Shown: positions 30,628-38,170 of the stretch, in pieces | Layout: every line of letters starts with the position of its first letter | How positions within the stretch are numbered: the stretch's first letter is position 1 | Source: Burkholderia stabilis | GTDB taxonomy: Bacteria; Pseudomonadota; Gammaproteobacteria; Burkholderiales; Burkholderiaceae | DNA: 64,000 nt | Assembly: GCF_001742165.1 (NCBI RefSeq) | Contig: NZ_CP016442.1 | Span: 1,984,001 to 2,048,000, forward strand | Direction of reading: 5' to 3' | Program-made: the position numbers and the translations under genes | The notes under the pieces: model-generated | The model's database searches: none | What the model was told of the DNA's origin: nothing | The model's input: only the letters and a program-made list of their open reading frames with translations

Positions 30628-30963
30628 CTACTTGCCGCGCTTGCCTGCCAGGATGGCATCAATCATGGCCTTGATATGTTTGCGCTCGGTCTTGGGCAGG
30701 CGCACCCACGCTAGCACGAGGTCGGCAAGCTCGTCGTCTTCGCAATAGAAGTATGCGGCGGGAAGATGGAGCGCCTGCGCCAATTTGACGGCGATGCCAA
30801 ACGGAGGCTCATGTGTGCCCGTTTCATAGCGGCTCATTCGGGCACTCGCCGTGCTTTCGTCGAGCCCAATCTGGACGCCCAGCCGGTCTTGCGGGATATC
30901 GGCCCGCTGCCGCGCTGCCCGTAGGCGGCGGCCGAATAGGGTGGCGGGCTCCTTTATCCTCAT
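30628..30963 (-). CDS. XRE-family transcriptional regulator
   Basis: 111-residue DNA-binding protein. The helix-turn-helix lies at about residues 10-65 (FGRRLRAARQRADIPQDRLG, then MSRYETGTHEPP) and is followed by a short C-terminal helical part. It is convergent with the integrase (6 bp apart) and divergent from the zinc-ribbon gene at 31174. The palindrome CTACGTAATTCGTAG lies 34 bp upstream of its start, inside the divergent promoter, and recurs at 31918. The simplest reading is a repressor of its own region. Confidence 0.9.
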   Translation of the reverse strand: MRIKEPATLFGRRLRAARQRADIPQDRLGVQIGLDESTASARMSRYETGTHEPPFGIAVKLAQALHLPAAYFYCEDDELADLVLAWVRLPKTERKHIKAMIDAILAGKRGK

Positions 30964-30986
30964 GCTGCGAATATCGTAGGAATCCC

Positions 30987-31015
30987 TTGCCGTTTCTCTA
31001 CGTAATTCGTAGAAT
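30987..31015 (+). promoter_or_regulatory. Promoter 1 with XRE-type operator
   Basis: TTGCCG, 17-bp spacer, TAGAAT. The 15-bp palindrome CTACGTAATTCGTAG (30998-31012) fills the spacer and enters the -10. It would drive the gene at 31174 with a leader of about 150 nt. Confidence 0.6.
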
Positions 31016-31173
31016 TCGACGCCACCCCTCGGCGCCGCCAACCGCCTGGCAACAAGCCAGAGCCGCCTTGGTGAGCTTTTGGCTGCGCATTTAATGCCAC
31101 ACCCGATTCCCGGCTCCCGATTCGCCGCAGGGTACGCACGACCCGAAACAAAAATCCGGAAGGAGGTCCATCT

Positions 31174-31749
31174 GTGGACGGTCATCGGACACCCCGGCCA
31201 GCAGCGATTGAAGCTACCGAGCCGACCAACAATGAGCCGCGTGCGCGAATGTCGATGGAACTGCAGCAGCGCCTGGCCTCGGCGTATCCGCTGTTCTTCC
31301 GCGCCATGAATTGGCCGGAGGCATACCCGTCGAACATTGCGCTCCACGGCATCCAGTGTGGCGCCGGATGGTACTCGGTAATTGCTCTGCTCGCGGACGA
31401 TATTGAGCGTGAAATTCAGGCGCTATGGACCAGGGAGGCACGCTTGCCCACCCTCCTCGTGTCCCTCGAACAGGCACTGCGGGAGCAATCTCTTCTGGAG
31501 GCGTACAACCCGTACCCGGTACTCCCGCTCTGCAGAAGCATTGAAACGACGAACGGCCTGCTCGACATCAAGCTGGCATTCGGATTCTTCTTTGACATGC
31601 CATCGCATAATCGCATCCGTGACGCGGTCGAGAAGGCGGAGCTTCTCGCGCGAACTGTCTGCGAATGCTGCGGCAGTGCCGGCACGTTCCGCAAATATTG
31701 GTCGCGCGTGTACTGCAACGACTGCATCGCGGAAGAGCCGGAGTCGTGA
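31174..31749 (+). CDS. Zinc-ribbon protein of unknown function
   Basis: 191-residue soluble protein. The GTG start is chosen because a perfect AGGAGGT lies 6 bp upstream; an internal ATG at 31249 is the alternative. The middle part contains GIQCGAGWYSVIALLADDI, and the C-terminus has a four-cysteine ribbon (C163, C166, C181, C184). The layout (a G-x-GW segment, then a helix with AEKAELLAR-like residues, then a CxxC pair) recalls a family of small phage and plasmid proteins of unknown function. No catalytic motif seen. Confidence 0.75.
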   Translation: MDGHRTPRPAAIEATEPTNNEPRARMSMELQQRLASAYPLFFRAMNWPEAYPSNIALHGIQCGAGWYSVIALLADDIEREIQALWTREARLPTLLVSLEQALREQSLLEAYNPYPVLPLCRSIETTNGLLDIKLAFGFFFDMPSHNRIRDAVEKAELLARTVCECCGSAGTFRKYWSRVYCNDCIAEEPES

Positions 31750-31820
31750 ATGCACCGCGAAGAGATTGACCGTGTTGTTGGCCGGCTGGTCGCCGCGACG
31801 ACACGACGCTTTTTTCTCAC

Positions 31821-31845
31821 GTTTTCTCAGCGAATCTGAGAAAAC
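31821..31845. repeat. 10-bp perfect inverted repeat
   Basis: GTTTTCTCAG / CTGAGAAAAC around CGAAT. There is no T tract after it, so it is more like an operator or RNA hairpin than a terminator. It lies 70 bp after the zinc-ribbon gene, upstream of promoter 2. Confidence 0.5.
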
Positions 31846-31906
31846 CTCCCTGCTGCCCCGTCGTTGGCAACCGGCGCTCCGACCTACGAGATTCGAAGGG
31901 TTGAAC

Positions 31907-31935
31907 TTGTTACTTACCTACGTTATTCGTAGAAT
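31907..31935 (+). promoter_or_regulatory. Promoter 2 with XRE-type operator
   Basis: TTGTTA, 17-bp spacer, TAGAAT, with palindrome CTACGTTATTCGTAG (31918-31932) in the same position as in promoter 1; only one base differs in the palindrome. A looser copy (CTACGAGATTCGAAG, 31884-31898) lies just upstream. Likely drives the exported-protein gene at 32176. Confidence 0.6.
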
Positions 31936-32175
31936 GCGTGGCACGAGTGTGCCAATTGGAGCGCATGGGCCGCCAGTCTGAGGACTGCGAGCGCGACTGG
32001 CACAACGACCGAGCCTGCGGCCAGGAGGGAACGGCCAACGAACGACATCCCGACAACGGCGGTGGGAAGCAGCGTGCGCGATGCGCGTCGCCTGCAGTAC
32101 CCGAGTCGGCTCTCGAGCATTTCGCAATGTCATGTTGGATTCGGCATCAAAAAAGCTATGCAGTTCGACAACGTT

Positions 32176-32502
32176 ATGACGCTCAAGAAAATCTCCTTGG
32201 CTGCGGCCTTGTTTTTGTTTTCGCTCGCGGCTCACTGCGCCGAATTCACGCAACTGCTCTGCAAGGCGGAAGAATCGACAACCAGCTATTTTCCGAAAGG
32301 GAAGGCGATTGAGGTGCCAGTTAAGAAGCTCGCCGAGGACGGCACCGAGTATGTCGTCCGGGGTTGGCACTTCTCCAATGACATCTTCCGGGTATCGCGG
32401 TCGAGTGGCGAATTTTCCTACGCTACCGCTATCAGCCGCTTCGACCACCCGGCGCACGCAACGGGCGTTTGCGAAGCGAAACAGCAAAAGCTCCGGTTCT
32501 AG
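32176..32502 (+). CDS. Small exported protein of unknown function
   Basis: 108 residues. The chosen ATG gives a clean signal peptide (MTLKKISLAAALFLFSLAAHC, cleavage likely after Ala-His-Cys-Ala), leaving a mature protein of about 87 residues with two cysteines (one near each end), possibly disulfide-bonded. An alternative ATG lies four codons upstream. No family recognised. Leader of about 235 nt after promoter 2. Confidence 0.65.
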   Translation: MTLKKISLAAALFLFSLAAHCAEFTQLLCKAEESTTSYFPKGKAIEVPVKKLAEDGTEYVVRGWHFSNDIFRVSRSSGEFSYATAISRFDHPAHATGVCEAKQQKLRF

Positions 32503-33131
32503 CAGAGCATGGGTGGGACGCAGCCGGATTCCGCGCCAAATAGCGACGGCCGGAGAATTCTGCCGCCACGAGTACATCTATACTGCTTGCGCATCCAACA
32601 GCGCTCGCCGTTAGCCATAAGTCCCTGCACCCAATTTTGGCAAATGACTTGAGCGAGCTGGCTGCATACCCCGGTCTCTAACCGAGCACGCACCGGCCGT
32701 CCTTCCAACCACCAGTGGCCAACGGCACCTCAGAAGCGACAGCCCCGGGGAGCCACGGGCGGAAGCATTTGCACGCCCGTTAGCGCAATCCCGCTCGTCC
32801 TGGCCAGCCAGTGCCGCGAGGGCAGAATGATGTCCATCTGCGGAGCAAGAGCCGATACCGCGCTTCAGCAGCCGCGAGCGTAGCGAGCTGCCTTAACCCC
32901 ACAGCGCCTTGTTTGAAATTCTCCTGTTTATGAATTGCCCTCCCGGCGCCGGCAAGAACCGGCACTATTTGCAGGCAGTTTTTTCTGCGCACCGTTCCGC
33001 AAGTCCCCACATTTCATCCGCAAGTCCCCGCGGCATTATCCGCAAGTCCCCTGCATGGCCCGCATGAACGATTCCGCACTATACTCCCTGCCGTCCGTCG
33101 GGCGGCCATGTGACGAATCGACAGGAACGCA
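32503..33131. other. Long intergenic region, probable replication origin
   Basis: 629 bp without a convincing gene. Its right end carries three iteron-like repeats (separate entry) and the adjacent T-rich stretch GGCAGTTTTTTC at 32974-32985; both features are typical of theta-type origins. The left 400 bp show nothing I can name. Confidence 0.45.
32997..33051 (+). repeat. Three 12-bp iterons upstream of the TrfA-like gene
   Basis: CCGCAAGTCCCC at 32997-33008, 33018-33029 and 33040-33051, spaced 21 and 22 bp (two helical turns), all in the same orientation. The third is preceded by TTATCCGCA when extended leftwards, one base from a DnaA box. The array ends 80 bp before the initiator gene. Confidence 0.8.
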
Positions 33132-34040
33132 ATGACCGCACTTCAGAACGCCAGCCCGGTGACGTGGCCCAAGCTGCAACTCAAGCACGGATTGAACAAT
33201 AACCTCGTGACGGCGCATGCCCTCGCGCGTAGCGCCATCTTCAGCACACGGTTCTATCGCAGCCATGCCGAACGGCCCCTGTATCGCGAACGAACCAAGT
33301 TGCCGTCGACGAGCGACATCGAGGTCTTCCAGACTGCCGGTCATCAACTTGACCAGGGCGATGCTGATGTCTTCTATGAGCTTCTGAGGCGCGTATTTGC
33401 GGACGGCCGCGAAAGGTGCCGCGAGTCCCACGTCGTGTTCGGTCGCGCGGAGTTGCTACGGGCGCTCGAACGCAGCGCCGGCGGCAAGACCAGAAAGCTT
33501 CTGGATGAATCGCTGGACCGCCTCTACCATGCTGAGTTCGAGTTTTCGGTGCATGGCCTTTTTTCCGGCAAGTCCCGGCTCATTCTCAAGATGCATCGCC
33601 TCGATAAAAAAACGGCGGCAGGCGAAGACTATGACGTTCTGCTCGATGTCGAGTTGGCCCGGTTGTTCGACGGTAACCGATGGACGATTCTCCGGCGGTC
33701 ACAGCGGCGGCTCCTTGATGGCAACCCCCTTGCGAAAGGCCTGCACGCGTATTTCTCGACGCTGCCGACCCCTCACCCCATGCTTCCGGAGACCTTGCTG
33801 CGGCTGGCGGGACGGCAGGGAATGCAGCTAAGCAAGGGGCTCGACGTGTTGCTTCCGGCTCTCGCTGCTGTCAAGCTCGCGACCGGCTGGGTCAAATGCG
33901 AATTCGAAACGCAAGGCGTGCATGCAGGAAAAGTCGTCGTGGAAAAAGGCGACTGCACCGCTGCGCGGGCAGAAAAGTCCAAAACTCGAAAGGCAGTTTC
34001 GGAGCAAACCGTCGAGCATGGCCTTGACGACGATATTTAG
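33132..34040 (+). CDS. TrfA-like plasmid replication initiator
   Basis: 302-residue protein resembling the IncP replication initiator TrfA. Shared features from memory: ARSAIFSTR near residue 32, the long stretch QLDQGDADVFYELLRR, LLDESLDRLYHAEFEF, then the LHRLD-like KMHRLDKKT, DVLLDVELARLFDGNRWTIL, and HAYFSTLPTPHPMLPETLLRLAG. These are the two winged-helix domains that bind iterons. AGGA precedes the ATG. With the iterons just upstream, it forms a candidate minimal replicon inside an integrated element. Confidence 0.8.
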   Translation: MTALQNASPVTWPKLQLKHGLNNNLVTAHALARSAIFSTRFYRSHAERPLYRERTKLPSTSDIEVFQTAGHQLDQGDADVFYELLRRVFADGRERCRESHVVFGRAELLRALERSAGGKTRKLLDESLDRLYHAEFEFSVHGLFSGKSRLILKMHRLDKKTAAGEDYDVLLDVELARLFDGNRWTILRRSQRRLLDGNPLAKGLHAYFSTLPTPHPMLPETLLRLAGRQGMQLSKGLDVLLPALAAVKLATGWVKCEFETQGVHAGKVVVEKGDCTAARAEKSKTRKAVSEQTVEHGLDDDI

Positions 34041-34375
34041 GCCGCCGGCTCGCGTCATCATGTGCGCCGCCGCTGTCACAGCCGGGCACGCGACCTTATA
34101 TGTCGCCGTAGCGCGTACTCCAATGGGCCGATGATGAGACTGCATCGACCGTTTGGACGGGCCGCAGTCCGTCTTTTGCAAAAAAGCAACATCGCGTATA
34201 GCCCTCAATTCTCCATTGTCAAGCACTCCATACTTTCACTTTGACCGCTGCCAATTACGTCTGCTAGGGTGGCCGTTTCCCAAGGCCTCAAGCCCGACGC
34301 GGTGAGCCTGCGTGCCGTTCCGACGGTTGGGATGACCGCATCGGCCCAGCGCAGTCTCAGGACCGAAACAAGACC
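34041..34375. other. Intergenic region before the phosphatase pair
   Basis: 335 bp with no gene. A weak promoter candidate for the next operon: TTGACC at 34241-34246 and TAGGGT at 34265-34270 with an 18-bp spacer. Confidence 0.35.
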
Positions 34376-34933
34376 ATGGCAAATGAAATTCAACGAACCA
34401 TGCTCGTGCTGGACCAACCAATCCCAACCCTCTTCGTCGACTATGACGGCACGCTCCACCGGGGACACGCCGTTCTCGACGCCGACGGCAACGTGTTACT
34501 GGATTCGGGCCAGCCATTGTTCGAATATGCGCCGCTTCTGGCGGAGATGCTCGAGCCGTATCCGGACGTGCAGATTGTCCTGACGACATCTTGGCTCGAC
34601 ACGCTGCCGCTCGACCAGGTCGTCTCGTACCTGCCGGCTGCGCTCGCCAGACGGGTCGTGGGCACAACTTGCGGCATCAAGGCGCGCTTTGGGTATCTGA
34701 TGGACGGGTCGGCACGGACCTATATCATCAGGTCTTACGTGTTCGCGAAACGCCTGAAAAATTGGCTGGCGATTGACGACTCGGTCTTCGGGGCGTTTCA
34801 CCTGAGCACCGATTTCCTCGACTTGAGTTCGCACCTGGTCTTGCTCGACGCCCAGCGCGGAATTGGCGACGCGCAAGTCCAGCAGCGCATCCGGGAGTGG
34901 CTGGTCGAAGTCCATCCACTCTCGAGTTCCTAG
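34376..34933 (+). CDS. HAD-superfamily phosphatase (HAD_SAK_2-like)
   Basis: 185-residue HAD hydrolase. Motif I is FVDYDGTLHRG (nucleophile D22, acid/base D24), motif II lies in IVLTTSW (T71/S72), a lysine follows in YVFAKRLKNW, and motif IV is LAIDDSVFG, so all catalytic positions are present. The arrangement and size match the small HAD proteins grouped with Swiss-army-knife RNA-repair enzymes; a polynucleotide substrate is therefore possible but not shown. It precedes a PTP-type phosphatase by 10 bp, so the two form an operon. Confidence 0.8.
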   Translation: MANEIQRTMLVLDQPIPTLFVDYDGTLHRGHAVLDADGNVLLDSGQPLFEYAPLLAEMLEPYPDVQIVLTTSWLDTLPLDQVVSYLPAALARRVVGTTCGIKARFGYLMDGSARTYIIRSYVFAKRLKNWLAIDDSVFGAFHLSTDFLDLSSHLVLLDAQRGIGDAQVQQRIREWLVEVHPLSSS

Positions 34934-34943
34934 TATCCAGCCG

Positions 34944-35450
34944 ATGGTCCAGCGACTTCAGGAGGTTGTGAGCAAGCTGTACAAGCCGCCAGCGGATGGT
35001 TCGCGCCAAGTATTTGCGCTGTCGCGCGGCGACGCCGAGAAACTGCCGCGGCTACCGTCGATTGCCGTCATCTCGGTCACCGCGCCGGAGCACCCGCTTG
35101 CCAGCGTCGACGGCTTCGCCAATTTGCTGCGCCTGAGTTTCGCGGACATCGATTTCCTGAGCCCGAATCTGTCGAACAAGTCCCGAGCCAAGCTCGCCCA
35201 CGCATTCACCACCAGGCAGGCTCAGGCGATTCGCTCTTTCGTCGAGGCGCTGCCCATGGAGGTGATATCGGTCGTCGTCCACTGCGAAGGCGGCTATTCG
35301 CGTTCATGCGCTATCGCACTGGCTCTCCACCAGTTGTACGGCTACCGAGCGGAAATCGACCATCTTTCGCGGGCCAACCCTTCGGTCGTTCGCATGATGA
35401 CGGACAATCGCGTCGCATCTCATCGCGGGCGGCAACGAAGCCGTCGTTGA
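34944..35450 (+). CDS. Dual-specificity/PTP-like phosphatase
   Basis: 168-residue cysteine phosphatase. The signature HCEGGYSRS (H113, C114, R120) fits HCx5R with the following Ser. The likely general acid is an Asp in SFADIDF (about 68-70). The N-terminal half has VFALSRGDAEKLP and IAVISVTAPEHP, the strand-loop order of small bacterial PTP-like proteins. Basic C-terminal tail. Substrate could be phosphoprotein, phosphoinositide or RNA; unknown. Coupled to the HAD gene and convergent with the HTH-GTPase gene 169 bp away. Confidence 0.78.
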   Translation: MVQRLQEVVSKLYKPPADGSRQVFALSRGDAEKLPRLPSIAVISVTAPEHPLASVDGFANLLRLSFADIDFLSPNLSNKSRAKLAHAFTTRQAQAIRSFVEALPMEVISVVVHCEGGYSRSCAIALALHQLYGYRAEIDHLSRANPSVVRMMTDNRVASHRGRQRSRR

Positions 35451-35619
35451 TACGCGTGAACTCCAAGGTCGTTGCTTGTCGCCGACATTCAACCGGCAAG
35501 GCACGCAAAGGAGTGCGGCATCGTGGAATGACTATCGCCCCGCTCTCCCACCGGCCCTTTGTATGCACGGGGATACCGGCCCGGTTCGCAGAAAACGGGG
35601 GCTTAGCTTGTGTCGAGAA

Positions 35620-37755
35620 TTACTCGTCCAACAGCGCCGAAACCCGCGAAACGCTATCAGCCCACTCGGAGGACAGTAGTGCCTGGATTGCCCGATTGAG
35701 CTCGTCCTTGCGCTCGTCATCAAACCACTGCTTGCTGCGGTCCACGATGCGGTCTCGATATCCGGGCCCCTTGCCCCACTCGTTTTCGCAATTGCGCCAA
35801 AATTCCGCGTCTCTTCTCATCTCCTCCTCGAACAACGTCTCACCGAGCAGTCGCATCTTCGCAAGTACGCCGTCAAAAGCAACAAGCATCACCTTTTCCG
35901 CCTGAGAAACCAGAGACACCGCCATGGCATAGTCGGGATTCGTTCGCAGGTTTTCGGCAACGGCTTGAAATGCCTTCAGTCTACGCCCAAGCGTACTGGC
36001 TGCCAGCACACGTGCACCGTGTCCAAGCTCGTTGCTGTAATTCAGGTTCGGCCAATCACCGCCACGCCGCACTGCTGCGTGAATCGTGCTGGCATGAGCC
36101 TTGACCAACTCGGTCATCAGGCTACCCTGCAGTTGCTGCTTTACGGGCGGGCAGTCGGCGTTCTGAGTCAGCCAATTCCTCAATTGACCAGCGGCCTCTC
36201 GTATAACGGCCTGAGTCTGCTCGCGCTCCCGGTTGCGGATAACCTCGTGAATGTTTTCCGTGGCTTGTTGGAGCCGCCTCGAAAAGTCTTCCCGTACCCG
36301 TAGGAGTTGCTTGACTACAAAATCCTGCAGGGTGGAAGGCGCGTCCTCTCGGGCGTTAAAGAAACCGACCGACAAATCGGCCAGCCCGAGTGGCTCAAGC
36401 GCGGTCGCTACCTGCTCTCCCTTCAGCTCATAGCCCTCTTCGGCCGATTCGACTCTTTCGCCGCCGTCGTCTTTCACCGCCAAAGCCTCTTCCGGGCGCG
36501 GCAGGGCGACTACCGCAGCCTTCAGCGCCAAGTTCCGAATGCCTGCCTCGCGAGCGCGCGTGAGCAGTAGGCGAGCTTCCGCACCGGGCGCGTTGTTGAA
36601 GCCAGAGCAAAGAACCGCCAAGGTATGAGGGTCCTGAAGATGCATTTCGAGGTCGGCGCGTGCCGCCGTCCTATCGATGCCTTTGGTATCAATGAGCCGA
36701 GTGGTAAGGTCGGTTGCGTCGAGAAGCTTTACCGGCACGACCACTTCAATCCGCTTCGGCAGGGTGAATTCGGCCAGCCGTCCGTTATTGATGGCCTCAA
36801 AGGTCTCTTTCAACCACGCTAGCGGGGCCTTCCCGGTAGACGGGTCGTACCAAACGTGCCTCGTATCGCGACGGTGCAGTTCCATGCGGGAAAGAACTTC
36901 GACCACGACCTCTCGAGTCGACCCGTAGCGCTGAGCCATTTCCTTCGCGTCGTCACGTCGAACCGTTTTTCCTTCTATTTTTTCTTTCCGAAGCCGCAGT
37001 CCCGCCATGTTCCGGATAGCCCGCTCGATTTCGCGCGAAATGCCCTGACCGTCGGCCTCTGCGTCGACGTCGTCGCCACCGCCTTGCGCACCTGCATGAC
37101 TGATGTGGTCTGCAAAATCGGCAACATGCTGTCGAATCTCTTCATCCGAGCATGGCTCCACGGTGATGCCGTATTGCGGACCGGTTTGAAGATGCACTTC
37201 GCACACCGTGATGCCACCAGCACCGGCTTCGAGCACCGGCTGCGCCGGAGAGTCCCCTTCCTGCACTTCAAGCCCGGTCATCCGGCAGATTGCTGTCGAT
37301 TTACCGATACCGATGCTGCCAATGAACGCAACCGTGTGCTCCCGTTTCTGCACCAGGCTCGCCAAATACTGCAACTCCTCCTGGTACTCATCGAGCCGTC
37401 GTTGGAATGAGCCGGAGACATCGTCCGATGCCGAAAGCGCGCGCAACTGCTGAGTTGCGAGTTCCGCTTCCCACAAAAGCTCCTGCTCCGGGTGGTCAAG
37501 GGACGGCTGGGGCAGCACCTGCCACTGTCGCTGAATGCGCTCTCGAAGCTTGAGAGCTTCATCCGACCCGATGGCTTGCAACACCTCCTCGAGTTCCTCG
37601 GCGCTCAACTCACGTTCACCGCTCTCAACTCTCGAGAGAACCGCGGGACTCCAAGTGACTTTGCGTGCAAGTTCTGCCTGCTTCAATCCCACCTGGTCTC
37701 TAAGACGAGCCAAATGGTGCCCGATGGCCATCGATGTCAGCGTTCGTCCAGTCAT
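35620..37755 (-). CDS. HTH-fused dynamin-like GTPase
   Basis: 711-residue soluble protein with an unusual fusion. Residues about 10-65 are an XRE helix-turn-helix (HLARLRDQVGLKQAELAR, then SRVESGERELS). Residues 115-137 look like coiled coil. From 141 there is a GTPase-type P-loop domain: FIGSIGIGKST (K152), a possible switch I threonine in AGGITVCEV, and DTKG at 356-359. The C-terminal 300 residues are charged and helical, like the stalk of dynamin-family proteins. The ATG at 37755 follows a G-rich ribosome site; the palindrome upstream overlaps its -35. Possibly an autoregulated defence or stress sensor; function not known. Confidence 0.82.
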   Translation of the reverse strand: MTGRTLTSMAIGHHLARLRDQVGLKQAELARKVTWSPAVLSRVESGERELSAEELEEVLQAIGSDEALKLRERIQRQWQVLPQPSLDHPEQELLWEAELATQQLRALSASDDVSGSFQRRLDEYQEELQYLASLVQKREHTVAFIGSIGIGKSTAICRMTGLEVQEGDSPAQPVLEAGAGGITVCEVHLQTGPQYGITVEPCSDEEIRQHVADFADHISHAGAQGGGDDVDAEADGQGISREIERAIRNMAGLRLRKEKIEGKTVRRDDAKEMAQRYGSTREVVVEVLSRMELHRRDTRHVWYDPSTGKAPLAWLKETFEAINNGRLAEFTLPKRIEVVVPVKLLDATDLTTRLIDTKGIDRTAARADLEMHLQDPHTLAVLCSGFNNAPGAEARLLLTRAREAGIRNLALKAAVVALPRPEEALAVKDDGGERVESAEEGYELKGEQVATALEPLGLADLSVGFFNAREDAPSTLQDFVVKQLLRVREDFSRRLQQATENIHEVIRNREREQTQAVIREAAGQLRNWLTQNADCPPVKQQLQGSLMTELVKAHASTIHAAVRRGGDWPNLNYSNELGHGARVLAASTLGRRLKAFQAVAENLRTNPDYAMAVSLVSQAEKVMLVAFDGVLAKMRLLGETLFEEEMRRDAEFWRNCENEWGKGPGYRDRIVDRSKQWFDDERKDELNRAIQALLSSEWADSVSRVSALLDE

Positions 37756-37786
37756 GTTGCCCCCCCGTTCATGTGTTGGAGCGTGC

Positions 37787-37842
37787 ACTATATCAGTCAC
37801 GATTCGTTGCCGCAACGTTTCTTCATAGTTATGAAACGTTGC
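37787..37842 (-). promoter_or_regulatory. Promoter and palindromic operator of the HTH-GTPase gene
   Basis: On the minus strand TTGCGG (37810-37815), 17-bp spacer, TATAGT (37787-37792). A perfect inverted repeat, GCAACGTTTC (37812-37821) and GAAACGTTGC (37833-37842) separated by 11 bp, overlaps the -35. The leader would be about 25 nt. This suits autorepression by the protein's own HTH. Confidence 0.7.
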
Positions 37843-38170
37843 TGCATCATTTCCGCGAGCGTGCCGCATGACCATTTTCTGCCGGTGATTGGGGAACGGG
37901 GATACGGGCGGGGCGCCACCAAAAAGATTGAGTACGGCGCGTGACGCCCTGCGGACGATACTGAGCTGCGCTCTACCAAGTCAGCTTCACGACGCAGGAG
38001 AGTTCGGAGTCCGTCGATGCTCCGAAGCTGTATGTCGAGCGGCCCCCGCACTTCGCTGCGTAAATCGCGGCATCGGGGGCATCCAGCAGTTCGTCATTCG
38101 CTCGCGCCGGCCCGCCAACGACTGCTACACTCGTTTCGCCGCTCATGGGGAAGCAGGTGTCGGAGGCGCT

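Noticed and set aside
32499..32708. Short frames within the region upstream of the TrfA-like gene
   Set aside because: No domain or start signals; the region reads better as a non-coding origin.
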